A stretch of DNA of 64,000 bases from Clostridiales bacterium (GTDB lineage Bacteria > Bacillota > Clostridia > Oscillospirales > Oscillospiraceae). The DNA is taken from assembly GCA_029265405.1 (NCBI GenBank), contig JAJUJI010000002.1:218680-282679 (forward strand), in the 5' to 3' direction. The position numbers were made by a program, and so were the translations under genes. This document shows positions 35,136 to 45,600 of this stretch, piece by piece (positions within the stretch are counted from its first letter, which is position 1; every line of letters begins with the position of its first letter). The notes under the pieces are model-generated. The model did not search any database. It was not told the origin of the DNA and saw only the letters and a list, made by a program, of their open reading frames with translations.

Positions 35136-35854
35136 TGCCATATCCCACTCCGCACAATGAAGGCTCGCCGGAGGATTTTGCCAAGACCGTCTTGATGCCG
35201 GGCGATCCGCTCAGGGCTAAATTTGTATCCGAAACCTATCTTGAAAACCCCAGGCTTGTCAACAACATACGCGGCATTCAGGGCTGGACCGGAACCTACA
35301 GAGGCTTTCCCGTTTCAGTGATGGGCAGCGGCATGGGCATGCCCTCGATCGGAATATACAGCTACGAGCTGTTTAATTTCTACGGCGTCGAAAACATAAT
35401 CAGGATAGGCTCGGCCGGAGGCCTTAATGAAAAAGTAAAGCTGCGCGATATCGTATTCGGAATGGGAGCCTGCACCGATTCCAATTTTGCCGCACAGTAC
35501 AGGCTGCCCGGAAGCTTCGCGCCCATAGCGAGCTGGGAGCTGCTTTTGGCGGCTGCGGAGGCGGCAAGGAAAACAGGAGCGGCATATCACGTGGGCAGCC
35601 TTTTATCCTCCGACCATTTCTATAACGACGACCCTGAAGCAGCGTTATGCTGGGCCAAGATGGGCGTTCTGGCGGTTGAGATGGAAAGCGCAGCTTTATA
35701 TATGAACGCCGCGCGAGCCGGCAAAAATGCTCTGGCTATCTGCACCATATCCGACCATCTTATAACCGGCGAAGCCGTCGGCGCGGACGAGCGGAGGACA
35801 GCTTTTACGCAGATGATGGAGATAGCCCTTCAAATTGCAATAAATTTTGCATAA
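35135..35854 (+). CDS. deoD: Purine-nucleoside phosphorylase, DeoD type
   Basis: 239 residues: MPYPTPHNEGSPEDFAKTVLMPGDPLRAKFVSETYL, GSGMGMPSIGIYSYELF, RIGSAGG and VEMESAALYMNA are the hexameric PNP signatures. SDH (SDHLITGE) carries the catalytic Asp. It releases purine bases and (deoxy)ribose 1-phosphate, feeding deoC. The ATG at 35135 overlaps the deoC stop; GGAGG lies 10 nt upstream. Confidence 0.96.
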   Translation: MPYPTPHNEGSPEDFAKTVLMPGDPLRAKFVSETYLENPRLVNNIRGIQGWTGTYRGFPVSVMGSGMGMPSIGIYSYELFNFYGVENIIRIGSAGGLNEKVKLRDIVFGMGACTDSNFAAQYRLPGSFAPIASWELLLAAAEAARKTGAAYHVGSLLSSDHFYNDDPEAALCWAKMGVLAVEMESAALYMNAARAGKNALAICTISDHLITGEAVGADERRTAFTQMMEIALQIAINFA

Positions 35855-35889
35855 ATTGCTTCATTTGGTTTCCAGACTGTTTATTTGAG

Positions 35890-35918
35890 TTGATTTTTAT
35901 CGGAAAAAGTGCTAATAT
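35890..35918 (+). promoter_or_regulatory. Predicted promoter of the nucleoside-uptake operon
   Basis: TTGATT (35890-35895), 17-nt spacer, TAATAT (35913-35918), in the 129-bp gap between deoD and the binding-protein gene. It would let the transporter be made independently of the tdk-deoCD genes. Confidence 0.5.
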
Positions 35919-35983
35919 TCTTTTGGTTTAGATAACGGCAATATTTGCTATAGCAATATTGTCTTTAAATGGAGGAAAGAGTA

Positions 35984-37093
35984 ATGAAAAAGAAACTAGC
36001 CCTGTTGATGGTTTTGGCGCTAGCCTTCACAGCGTTTGCAGGCTGCTCCGGCAAGAAAACCGGCGGCGCTTCAGAATCCAACCTCAACAAAGACGGTACC
36101 TATGAGCTCGTCCTCGTTACGGACGTAGGCAACATTGACGACCAGTCCTTCAACCAGTCCTGCTGGGAAGCCGTGAAGCAGTTCGGCATTGACAACGGCA
36201 TCGATTACGCGTATTACCGTCCTTCGGAGGACTCGACAGAGGCTCGCATAGAGGCCATGACCACGGCCATAGACAAGGGTGCCGAAACCATAGTTTGCCC
36301 CGGCTATCTTTTCGAGGACGCGGTATATGAGATGCAGACCAAGTATCCCAATGTAAATTTCATCCTTATCGACGGGGAGCCCCATACCTCCGACTATTCC
36401 ACATACAATACCGAGAAGAACACCCACTGCATATTGTATCAGGAAGAGCAGGCCGGTTATCTGGCCGGTTATGCCGTTGTTAAGGACGGGTATACGGAGC
36501 TCGGCTTCTGCGGCGGAATGGCTGTTCCCGCCGTTGTGCGCTACGGCTACGGCTTTATTCAGGGTGCGGAAGCTGCCGCGGCCGAAACCGGAGCCAAGGT
36601 CAACATCAAATATTACTACTGCGGGGCCTTCGGTCCTTCCGACGACCTGCAGACCAAGATGTCGAGCTGGTATACGGAAGGCACACAGATCGTGTTCGCC
36701 TGCGGCGGCAGCCTGTATCTGAGCGTCGTAGCCGCGGCCGAAGCGGCGGGCAAAAAGGTCATAGGCGTGGACGTGGATCAGTCTTATATATCCGACACTA
36801 TAGTGACCTCCGCCATGAAGCAGCTTAAGACCTCCTGCCTGATAGCCCTTAAGGCTTTGTATGACAACGGCGGCGTCTGGCCCGAAGCCTATGCCGGCAC
36901 CACCGACCATCTTGGAGCCGCTCAGGATTGTGTGGGTCTCCCCACTGACGAAGGCTCCTGGAGGTTTACCAAGTTCACGACCGACGAATATAAGGCCGTA
37001 TTCGATAAGCTCGTGTCCGGCGAGATAGTCGTTTCCAACGACATCAACAACGCGCCCGCCGTCACTAATGTCACCGTCGATTACCAGGGCTGA
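35984..37093 (+). CDS. BMP/PnrA-family nucleoside-binding lipoprotein
   Basis: 369 residues. Lipoprotein signal ending AFAGC (lipobox Cys near residue 21), then the BMP fold: LVLVTDVGNIDDQSFNQSCWEAVKQF, PGYLFEDAVYEMQTKYPNVNFILIDG, EEQAGYLAGY and GVDVDQSYISDTIVTSAMKQL. PnrA and BmpA-type proteins bind purine nucleosides outside the membrane and deliver them to the ABC transporter encoded just downstream. The ATG at 35984 has TGGAGGAAAGAG before it; an upstream in-frame ATG overlaps that site and is unlikely. Terminator-like hairpin at 37112 follows. Confidence 0.93.
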   Translation: MKKKLALLMVLALAFTAFAGCSGKKTGGASESNLNKDGTYELVLVTDVGNIDDQSFNQSCWEAVKQFGIDNGIDYAYYRPSEDSTEARIEAMTTAIDKGAETIVCPGYLFEDAVYEMQTKYPNVNFILIDGEPHTSDYSTYNTEKNTHCILYQEEQAGYLAGYAVVKDGYTELGFCGGMAVPAVVRYGYGFIQGAEAAAAETGAKVNIKYYYCGAFGPSDDLQTKMSSWYTEGTQIVFACGGSLYLSVVAAAEAAGKKVIGVDVDQSYISDTIVTSAMKQLKTSCLIALKALYDNGGVWPEAYAGTTDHLGAAQDCVGLPTDEGSWRFTKFTTDEYKAVFDKLVSGEIVVSNDINNAPAVTNVTVDYQG

Positions 37094-37111
37094 ATACAAG
37101 CTTAAAGCATC

Positions 37112-37165
37112 AAAGGGCAAGCGAACATGCCGCGAAGCAAACCGAGCGGAAAGGGCTTGCCCTTT
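37112..37165 (+). terminator. Stem-loop after the nucleoside-binding protein gene
   Basis: AAAGGGCAAGC pairs with GCTTGCCCTTT across a 32-nt loop and runs into TTCTTT. Partial termination here would give more binding protein than transporter, a common arrangement. Confidence 0.75.
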
Positions 37166-37247
37166 TCTTTATTGATGCCGGCTTGACTTAGGAAAGCATA
37201 TACAATTAACAATAAATAGTTAAAATGAATTGATATGGAGTGACGGC

Positions 37248-38801
37248 ATGGACGACTATGTGATAGAAATGCTTGGCATAACCAAGGTATTTCCCGGCAT
37301 CGTCGCAAACGACGGCATAGACCTGCGCCTCCGCAGAGGCGAGGTCCACGCTCTGCTCGGGGAAAACGGCGCCGGCAAGTCCACGCTTATGAGCGTTCTC
37401 TTTGGGCTTTACCAGCCGGAAGCAGGCATAATCAAGAAAAACGGAAAAGTCGTGCAGATCAAAAACCCGAACGACGCCACCGCGCTCAATATAGGCATGG
37501 TGCATCAGCATTTCAAGCTGGTTGATGTATTTACGGTACTTGACAACATTATCCTGGGCGTTGAGCCGGTAAGAAACGGTTTTTTATACAAAAAGGAAGC
37601 CCGCAGGAAAGTTCTTGAGCTTTCTGAAAAATACGGGCTTCGCGTCGACCCGGACGCCAAAATCGAGGATATATCCGTCGGCATGCAGCAGCGGGTAGAG
37701 ATACTCAAAATGCTCTATCGTGAAAACGAAATTTTAATTTTTGACGAGCCGACGGCCGTATTGACGCCGCAAGAAATTAAAGAGCTGATGGCGACAATGC
37801 GCAGCTTTACCGCCGAGGGCAAGTCCATACTGTTTATCACGCATAAGCTTGCCGAAATCATGGAGGTGGCCGACCGATGCACGGTTCTCCGCAAAGGGAA
37901 GCATGTGGGTACCGTAAACGTCAAGGAAACGACTAAAGAAGAGCTTTCCCGAATGATGGTGGGCCGCGAGGTAAGCTTTACTGTCGAGAAGGGCAGATTC
38001 AGGCCGGGCGGCGTGGAGCTTGACGTCAGGCATCTGACGGTGCCCTCTAAGCTGCACAAAAACAATGCGGTAAAGGATGTTTCATTCCAGGTAAGGGCTG
38101 GGGAAATAGTCTGCATAGCCGGCATAGACGGCAACGGACAGACCGAGCTTACCCACGCGCTTACAGGACTGGATTCGCAAAGCCAGGGCACGATCACTCT
38201 GGGCGGAGTCGACATCTCCAAGGCCAGAATACGTGAACGCTCCAGGCTCGGCATGAGCCATATTCCGGAGGACAGGCATAAGCACGGCCTCGTCCTTTCG
38301 TTTACGCTTATGGAAAATTTGGTTCTTCAGCGCTACTGGGAACCTCAGTTTCAAAACAACGGCTTTATCAACAAAAACGCGGTCCGCGCCTATTCGGACA
38401 AGCTTATACGGCAATACGACATACGCAGCGGGCAGGGTTCCGACACCATAGCTCGCTCTATGTCGGGAGGCAACCAGCAGAAGGCCATAGTTGCCCGCGA
38501 GATAGACAAAAACCCGCGTCTTCTTGTTGCCATTCAGCCGACAAGGGGGCTTGACGTAGGAGCCATTGAATATATACACAAGCAGCTTGTAGCCCAGAGA
38601 GACGCCGGAAGGGCCGTTCTGCTGGTCTCCTTTGAGCTTGACGAGGTCATGAGCCTGGCCGACCGAATACTCGTCATGTACAACGGCGAGATAGTCGGGG
38701 AGTTTGACCCCCGCAAAGTTACGGTGGAAGAGCTGGGTCTTTATATGGCGGGAGCCAAACGAATGGACATAAGGAATATCGGAAAGGAGAATAAGGCATG
38801 A
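37248..38801 (+). CDS. Nucleoside ABC transporter, double ATP-binding subunit (NupA/RbsA-like)
   Basis: 517 residues with two ABC domains. The first has GENGAGKSTLM, a signature-like ISVGMQQRVEILKML and ILIFDEPTAVL; the second has a degenerate P-loop (GIDGNGQTEL), SGGNQQKAIVAREID and LLVAIQPTRGLDVGA. This layout is typical of the CUT2-like ATPases of BMP-dependent nucleoside importers. The ATG at 37248 has GGAG 7 nt upstream. Its end overlaps the first permease start by 4 nt. Confidence 0.94.
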   Translation: MDDYVIEMLGITKVFPGIVANDGIDLRLRRGEVHALLGENGAGKSTLMSVLFGLYQPEAGIIKKNGKVVQIKNPNDATALNIGMVHQHFKLVDVFTVLDNIILGVEPVRNGFLYKKEARRKVLELSEKYGLRVDPDAKIEDISVGMQQRVEILKMLYRENEILIFDEPTAVLTPQEIKELMATMRSFTAEGKSILFITHKLAEIMEVADRCTVLRKGKHVGTVNVKETTKEELSRMMVGREVSFTVEKGRFRPGGVELDVRHLTVPSKLHKNNAVKDVSFQVRAGEIVCIAGIDGNGQTELTHALTGLDSQSQGTITLGGVDISKARIRERSRLGMSHIPEDRHKHGLVLSFTLMENLVLQRYWEPQFQNNGFINKNAVRAYSDKLIRQYDIRSGQGSDTIARSMSGGNQQKAIVAREIDKNPRLLVAIQPTRGLDVGAIEYIHKQLVAQRDAGRAVLLVSFELDEVMSLADRILVMYNGEIVGEFDPRKVTVEELGLYMAGAKRMDIRNIGKENKA

Positions 38802-39931
38802 AAAAAAGCGTTTTGAAAAGCGAAGGCGCCATCAGCTTCATGTCCTCGCTTATTTCCATATTCTGCGGTCTGCTCGTAGGCTATATCCTGCTCTGGGTCT
38901 TCAACCCGAAATACGCAAACTATGGGCTTGGCTGCCTTGTTACGGCCGGCTTCAGCTCTCCCGCAAAGCTGGCTAAGGTGCTTTATCAGGCGGCTCCGCT
39001 GATACTGACCGGCCTTTCGGTAGGCTTTGCCTTTAAAACGGGGCTGTTCAATATCGGCGCTTCCGGCCAATATACCGTAGGAGCCTTCTGCGCCTTGATT
39101 TGCGGCATAGTATTCAAGCTTCCGTGGTGGGTCTGCCTGCTCGCGGCCATGGCGGGCGGTGCGGTTTGGGGCTTTTTCCCCGGCTTTTTCAAGGCCATGT
39201 TCAATGTCAACGAGGTCATAACCTCCATAATGTTCAACTGGATAGGCATGTTCGCGGTAAACGTCGTCTTTGCCAACATACCCTCCGCCCTCGACAATTT
39301 TTACGGAGCCTCCAACGCAGACCGTACAGCGGGGCTCGACGCGGCCAATCCCGGAGCGATTATACCCAGAGCCGGCCTGGACAGGCTCTTCGGTTCAACG
39401 TATATGAATATAAGCATTTTTCTGGCGGCCGTTATAGCGGTTATAATTTATATCGTTATCAAAAAAACCGTGTTTGGCTACGAGCTCAGAGCCTGCGGAA
39501 GCAACCGCGACGCCAGCCTTTACGCCGGCATCAACGCCAAGCGCAGCATCATTCTTTCCATGGCTATAGCCGGCGCGCTTTCCGGGATAGGCGGCGCGAT
39601 ATACTATCTTGCCGGAACGGGAAAATATACCCTTGAAAAATCTTTACTTGCCATGGGCTTCAACGGCATCCCCGTCGCCCTGCTGGCAAGCTCCAATCCG
39701 ATAGGCACCATCTTTTCCGCCCTGTTCATCTCATATATACAGGTAGGCGGAGACGCCATGCAGCCGGAATTTGCAGTCGAAACCATAGATATTATACTGG
39801 CGGTCATAATTTACATGTCGGCCTTTTCGCTGCTTATGAAATCCGTCGTATCAAAACTCATCGGCGGCAGGTTCAGGCGCAAGACGCGCGGGGCAGTACT
39901 AGACAAGGAGCAGGAGGGTGAGGCTCAATGA
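38798..39931 (+). CDS. Nucleoside ABC transporter permease 1 (NupB-like)
   Basis: 377 residues, about eight to ten predicted membrane helices. GLSVGFAFKTGLFNIGASGQY, FNVNEVITSIMFNWI and VFGYELRACGSNRDASLYAGINAKR are characteristic of the BMP-type branched permease family. It forms the inner-membrane channel with the next permease; ATPase and permease genes overlap by 4 nt at both ends, so expression is tightly coupled. Confidence 0.93.
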   Translation: MKKSVLKSEGAISFMSSLISIFCGLLVGYILLWVFNPKYANYGLGCLVTAGFSSPAKLAKVLYQAAPLILTGLSVGFAFKTGLFNIGASGQYTVGAFCALICGIVFKLPWWVCLLAAMAGGAVWGFFPGFFKAMFNVNEVITSIMFNWIGMFAVNVVFANIPSALDNFYGASNADRTAGLDAANPGAIIPRAGLDRLFGSTYMNISIFLAAVIAVIIYIVIKKTVFGYELRACGSNRDASLYAGINAKRSIILSMAIAGALSGIGGAIYYLAGTGKYTLEKSLLAMGFNGIPVALLASSNPIGTIFSALFISYIQVGGDAMQPEFAVETIDIILAVIIYMSAFSLLMKSVVSKLIGGRFRRKTRGAVLDKEQEGEAQ

Positions 39932-40902
39932 ACATTATTGCCGACGTTTTAGGCTCCACCATAATTTTCGCCGTTCCGCTGCTGCTTGTGGCGCTCGGCG
40001 GCATGTTCTCGGAGCGGAGCGGAATAGTCAACATAGCCCTGGAAGGAATTATGATAATCGGGGCTCTGGTATCGTGCCTTTTTTTGAAAACGGCAAACGA
40101 GGCCGGCCGGGGAGCTTCCTCCCCGCAGCTTACAGTACTGCTGGCGATACTTATCGCGGCAGCTTCGGGCATGATATTTTCACTGCTGTTGGCCTTCGCC
40201 TCCATCAAGCTGAAGGCGGACCAGACGATAGGCGGTACTGCGCTCAATACGCTGGCCCCCGCCTTTGCCATAGTCCTGACCTGGGCGGTCCAGGGGCAGG
40301 GGCAAACAAACATAATGCTCCCAACCTGGGTGCGCATAAGCGGCATAAGCGCCGAGTCGGGCTTTTTTGCGCGTGTGTTCCTTAAAAATTCCTACCTGAC
40401 TACTCCTGTCGCAGCCTTGCTGCTTATCGTATCGATAATACTGCTGTATAAGACCCGTTTCGGCCTCAGACTGCGGGCCTGCGGGGAGCATCCCCACGCC
40501 GCCGATTCTGTCGGCGTCAACGTGGCAAGGATGCGCTATGCCGGCGTCATGATATCCGGCTTCCTTGGAGGCATAGGAGGACTTGCCTTCACGCTTGCGG
40601 CGGGCTCCGGCTTTTCCTCGACGGTCGCCGGTTACGGCTTCCTTGCTCTTGCCGTAATGATATTCGGCAACTGGAAGCCCCTTAATATCTTGGGCGCTTC
40701 ATTGTTTTTCGCACTGTTCAAGGTTGTCGGAAACTACGCCAGCAGCCTGCCCTTCCTTCCTGATTTTACCGGCGTAAAAAGCTCGACATACATTTATCAA
40801 ATGCTGCCCTATATCGTTACCATGATAATCCTTATCTTTACCTCCAAAAAATCGCGAGCCCCAAAGGCGGAGGGCATACCCTACGACAAGGGGCAGAGGT
40901 GA
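39928..40902 (+). CDS. Nucleoside ABC transporter permease 2 (NupC-like)
   Basis: 324 residues with multiple membrane helices. LGGMFSERSGIVNIALEGIMIIGAL and FGLRLRACGEHPHAADSVGVNVARMRYAGVMISGFLGGIGG are the family signatures. It partners permease 1. The start overlaps the upstream stop by 4 nt; 37 nt separate its stop from udk. Confidence 0.93.
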   Translation: MNIIADVLGSTIIFAVPLLLVALGGMFSERSGIVNIALEGIMIIGALVSCLFLKTANEAGRGASSPQLTVLLAILIAAASGMIFSLLLAFASIKLKADQTIGGTALNTLAPAFAIVLTWAVQGQGQTNIMLPTWVRISGISAESGFFARVFLKNSYLTTPVAALLLIVSIILLYKTRFGLRLRACGEHPHAADSVGVNVARMRYAGVMISGFLGGIGGLAFTLAAGSGFSSTVAGYGFLALAVMIFGNWKPLNILGASLFFALFKVVGNYASSLPFLPDFTGVKSSTYIYQMLPYIVTMIILIFTSKKSRAPKAEGIPYDKGQR

Positions 40903-40939
40903 GGCGGGATCGTTTTTATGCTTTCAGGGAGGCTAAAGG

Positions 40940-41572
40940 ATGAATACGCTTGTAATCGGCATTGCGGGAGGCTCCGGCAGCGGAAAAACGACGCTTACAC
41001 GCCGTCTTGTCGAAGAATTCGGCGGCTATATCACCGTAATCAGCCATGACGACTATTACCGGAGCCATGACGAGCTGACCATGGAGGAGCGCTCCCGCCT
41101 GAATTACGACCATCCCGACGCCTTCGACACCGCTTTGATGTGCGAGCATCTCAGGCTGCTTAAAAACGGCATAGCCGTAGACTCCCCGGTATACGACTAT
41201 GCCGTCCACAACCGCTCGGGCAGGACTTCGCATGTGCTTCCCAATCTTGTTATCATCGTCGAGGGAATACTGATTTTTACCAGCGAGGAGCTGTGCAGCC
41301 TGCTGGACATAAAGGTTTACGTCGAGGCGGACGCGGATTTGAGGCTCATTCGCCGCATATTGCGCGATACGCAGGAGCGCGCCCGGAGCCTGCAATCCGT
41401 GCTGAACCAATATGTAAATACGGTCAAGCCCATGCACGAGCTTTACGTAGAGCCCAGCCGGAAAAAAGCGGACCTGGTCGTACCCACCTTCCGAGAAAAC
41501 CCGGTTGCCCTGGAAATGCTCATTGCAAGAGTGAGAAGCCATGTGCTGGCAAACACCGGCAATCCATCTTAA
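40940..41572 (+). CDS. udk: Uridine kinase
   Basis: 210 residues. P-loop GGSGSGKTT (residues 10-18), VISHDDYYRS, NYDHPDAFDTALM, PVYDYAVHNRS and VIIVEGILIF are classic Udk motifs. It phosphorylates uridine or cytidine with ATP or GTP, trapping nucleosides imported by the transporter encoded just before it. AGGGAGG precedes the ATG. Last gene of the salvage block, followed by a terminator. Confidence 0.94.
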   Translation: MNTLVIGIAGGSGSGKTTLTRRLVEEFGGYITVISHDDYYRSHDELTMEERSRLNYDHPDAFDTALMCEHLRLLKNGIAVDSPVYDYAVHNRSGRTSHVLPNLVIIVEGILIFTSEELCSLLDIKVYVEADADLRLIRRILRDTQERARSLQSVLNQYVNTVKPMHELYVEPSRKKADLVVPTFRENPVALEMLIARVRSHVLANTGNPS

Positions 41573-41605
41573 GTCAAAGCTGCATCGCATTAATATTTTG
41601 GCTGT

Positions 41606-41648
41606 AAAGCGCGGAAAAACGGACCAAACCGTCTTCCCGCGTTTTTTT
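41606..41648 (+). terminator. Terminator after udk
   Basis: Imperfect 13-bp stem (CGCGG-AAAAACGG with CCGTCTTCCCGCG) followed by seven T residues, overlapping the 3' end of the convergent gene. Confidence 0.8.
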
Positions 41649-42606
41649 AACCTATTCCGGCCCTTCTTCGCTTCGACGGCCTCAAAAACGCATATGCAAG
41701 CAGCAGCAGGGCTCCGAAGGCGAGCAGGCAAAATCCGTAGAGGGACAATTTATCCAGCATTAACGACGCAAGGAGCGTTATTGCAGGCCGGCTTAGCTGT
41801 GCGGCAAACGCCGCGGCGGGCGCCGCAAGGACAAACGGCAGTGAGGCAATGACGCTTGACGCGCCCCACCAGGCGAGGCCCGCTCGGCTCCTTTTGAACA
41901 GAAGCACAAGAAGCAGGCCCAGAACAAAGCTTAAAGAGGCCAGTATGGCAAAGGCCGTCCGGCTGAGGGCAAGCCTGAGAAGCCCTGCGGCCTCCGGCGA
42001 AACGCCCGCTTTGCTTTCGATCGCGCCGGGAAAGCTTCTGATGCCATCCGAAATGGCGGGCGCGGCCTCGGCAATATATGTCTCGGCCGCTTCCCTGTCG
42101 AATCCGCTTTTAATGTCCGCCGGAAGCTCGTCAAGCGCCGATTTGAGTGCGGAAGCTATTTCATTTTCGTCCGGCAGGTCGGACTTGCCTCCTCTTATGG
42201 CCGAGGCAAGCGCTTCAGAGGCGTATTTGCTTATAAAAGCCGCAGCGGCGTCGGTTTTTAAAACGGCCCGCGCCGTCTCGCCCGCCTTGCTTGGATCCAG
42301 ACCGAGCCTGCCCGCATTTTCCCGAAGCAGCTCCTCAAGCGCGTCCGTTAAGCTGCCTGCGCTTAATATATCTTCAATTGCGTCGCCGCCCTCGCTGCCG
42401 CCGCCCGGGTATGCCCATGACGCCCCGAGCAAAACCGGCGCTTTGAGCCTGGAGTGCGCGGATAAAACGCCGCTCTTGCTCAGCGCTTCAGCGATAGACT
42501 CGGCGGACAGCAGATCCCTAGCCGCCTTAGCCGCCAGAGCGGCGGACTGGAGGCAGATTAGCAGCATGGATATGATGAGTGCCGCGAATATTTTTATAGC
42601 CTTCAT
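41647..42606 (-). CDS. Hypothetical membrane protein, Ala/Ser-rich extracytoplasmic domain
   Basis: 319 residues, not recognised. N-terminal signal or anchor helix (IFAALIISMLLICLQSAALA), a ~180-residue helical, Ala/Ser/Glu-rich region predicted outside, then three strongly hydrophobic segments (FAILASLSFVLGLLLVLLF, SVIASLPFVLAAPAAAFAA, LYGFCLLAFGALLLLAYAF) and a basic C-terminus. AAGGAAAAAT precedes the ATG. It lies 59 nt after dnaE on the same strand and may be cotranscribed, but no functional link is evident. Confidence 0.65.
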   Translation of the reverse strand: MKAIKIFAALIISMLLICLQSAALAAKAARDLLSAESIAEALSKSGVLSAHSRLKAPVLLGASWAYPGGGSEGGDAIEDILSAGSLTDALEELLRENAGRLGLDPSKAGETARAVLKTDAAAAFISKYASEALASAIRGGKSDLPDENEIASALKSALDELPADIKSGFDREAAETYIAEAAPAISDGIRSFPGAIESKAGVSPEAAGLLRLALSRTAFAILASLSFVLGLLLVLLFKRSRAGLAWWGASSVIASLPFVLAAPAAAFAAQLSRPAITLLASLMLDKLSLYGFCLLAFGALLLLAYAFLRPSKRRRAGIG

Positions 42607-42665
42607 ATTTTTCCTTGCCTTCCTTCATTTGGAATTCTTTCTGTTTGCCGGCGGCATTTAAGGCG

Positions 42666-45600
42666 CTATTTTACGGCCACGTTCTCCGGCCCCAGCATTT
42701 CAGTCAGCTCTCTGACAAATGAAGGGTGTATCCAGCAGGTGGAGGCGGCGCGCTTGCCGGTGTCGGAAAATACGACCACTATCCTTTCCTCGCCGATGAA
42801 CATGGTTTTGACGAGCTGCAGGCGCCTGTATTCCGGTGAATCCATGGAAGGAAGCTTTACATAGAGTGTTTTTGCGGAAGTGCTTAGCCCGGGCATGTCC
42901 GCCTTGCCGGCGCCGCCATTTCTAATGGTCTTGGCGTCCTGCACAACTCCGGTCTGCCCTCCGTCGTTTTCGGCGGCGTTTCCCTCTAACGGAGCCATCG
43001 CGTCGCAGATAAGCTGCGGTTCCTTTTCATCCCTAACGGATATTTTTCCTCTGGCCAACACAGGCGTCCCTTCCGAAATAAGCCGGCCCGCATCGTTCAG
43101 CGTACGCTGAAAAACAAGCAGCTCTATTGAGCCGCCGCCGTCCTCAAGAGTAACGTAGGCCATAAGGCTGTTGTTTTTGGTTGTCTTTGTCTTTACCGAG
43201 GATATGATGCCCGCTATCGTTATCTGCTGCCCGTCCCTGAACTCCCCGCTTTCCTCATCCTGCGCGCCTCCAAAGGCCGACAGCACGTCGCCTATCGAAA
43301 CCGCTCCGGCCCTTCGCGCAAGGTCTCTGTAGTCGTCCATGGGATGGCCTGAAAGATACAGGCCTGTTACTTCCTTTTCCATAAGCATGCGCTCCATGGC
43401 GCTGTACTCCTCGAGCTCCGGCAGCGGAGTGTCACGGTAATGCTCCTCGTCTCCGAAGAGGCTGATCTGACCTTCAAGTCTTCCCTTCCGTTCTTCCGCC
43501 GCGTTGTCAAGAGCCTGCGGGAAGATTTGCATAAGCCGGCTCCTGTAAACTCCGAGGCTGTCGAAGGCCCCGGCCTTTATCAGGCTTTCCAGGGTGCGCT
43601 TGTTCATTTCAGCGCCGCACAGCCTGCGGCAAAAATCATCGAAGCTTTTAAACGGGCCTTTGTCAGCGCGCTCGGCCTCCAGCGTTTTTACAAAATTCCG
43701 GCCTATGCCCTTGATGGCCACCAGCCCGAAGCGTATGCCGGAAGGGGTTACAGTGAAGCCCTCCCCGGATTCGTTTATATCGGGCGGCAGCACGCTGATG
43801 CCGTTCTGGCGGCATTCGGCTATGTATTCGGATATCTTGCCGCTGCTGTCCTGCACGGAGCTGAGCAGCGCGGCCATATATTCCTTCGGGTAGTAGCATT
43901 TCAAATAAGCTGTCTGATAGGCAATAATAGCGTAGGATACGGCATGGGACTTGTTGAAGGCGTAGTTTGCAAAATCAAGTATTTCGTCGTAGATCTCCAT
44001 GGCGACTTCTGCCGGCACTCCGTTTGCGACGGCTCCGGGTATGCCCCTTGCAGGGTCGCCCTCTATGAAGGTCTTGCGCTCCTTGACTATCTCCGACTGC
44101 TTTTTCTTCGACATGGCGCGGCGTATCATATCCGCTTGCCCCAGAGAGAAGCCCGCCAGCTTTCTGAATATTTCTATTACCTGCTCCTGATAGACTATGC
44201 AGCCATAGGTGACTTCCAGTATATCCTTCAAAAGCGGATGCTTGTACTTGATGCGCTCGGGGTGGTGCTTGCAGTCTATAAAGCGGGGGATGCTGTCCAT
44301 AGGCCCCGGGCGGTACAGGGCAATAATAGCCGTAATGTCTTCAATGCTGCCGGGCCTCAGCCCCACGCACACTCCGGTCATCCCAGCCGATTCCATCTGG
44401 AACACTCCTGAGGTCTTTCCGGCGGTAAGCATCGCAAATACGTTTTGGTCGTCCTCCGGTATATCCTTCAGCTCAAAATCCGGCCTCGTTCTTTTTATGA
44501 GCCTTACGGCCTCATGCAGGACCGTCAGGTTGCGCAGGCCGAGGAAATCCATTTTAAGGAGCCCGATTTCCTCGACGGTTCCCATAGGGTATTGGATTAC
44601 GGTCACTTCGTCGTTTCGGGCAAGCGGAGCGTATTCGTATACCGGCTTTTTGGTTATTACTATCCCGGCGGCATGTGTGGAGGCATGGCGCGGCATGCCC
44701 TCCAAAGCTCTGGCCGTGTCGATAAGCCTTTTTATCTCCTCGCTGCCGTCGTAGAGGTCCTTGAGGGGCTTTGAAATGCGCAGCGCGTCGTCAAGCTTCA
44801 TATTGAGCGCGGCCGGTATAAGCTTTGCTACCCGGTCGGCCTCGCCGTAGCTGATGCCCTGCGCGCGCGCCACATCGCGCACCGCCGCCCGTGCCGCCAT
44901 CGTGCCGAAGGTGACAATCTGCGCCACATGATCCGAGCCGTATTTTTTGTTTACATATTCAATTACCTCGCCTCTGCGGGCTTCGCAAAAATCCATGTCT
45001 ATATCCGGCATGCTTACGCGCTCCGGGTTAAGGAAGCGCTCGAACAGCAGGCCGTACCTGATGGGATCCACATCGGTTATTCCGAGGGCGTAGCTTACAA
45101 TGCTGCCGGCCGCCGAGCCGCGCCCGGGCCCGACGGGGATGTCCCTGGACCTGGCGTAGCCGACATAGTCGGCCACTATGAGGAAATAATCGGTAAAGCC
45201 CATTTTTTCTATCAGCGCCAGCTCATAATCCAGCCTGGGCTTCATATCCGGCGCCTTATTTCCGTAGCGGCGGGCAAGCCCTTCCTCGCAGAGCCGACGC
45301 AGGTAGCTTTGCGGGTCGCTTTCGCCTTCGGGCAGCGGAAATTCAGGCAGATGGTATTCGCCGAAGGCAAATTCTAAAGAGCACATATCTGCGATTTTAA
45401 CTGTATTGTCGGCAGCCTCAGGATAATCCGGAAACAGCGAGCGCATCTGCGCTTCCGATTTAAGGTAAAATTCCTCGGAGCCGAACCGGAGCCTGTCGGC
45501 ATCGTTCACGTTTTTTTGCGTCTGTATGCACATCAGGATGTCTTGAGCGTAAGCGTCTTCCCTGTCGATATAGTGGGCGTCGTTTGTGAGCACAAGAGGC

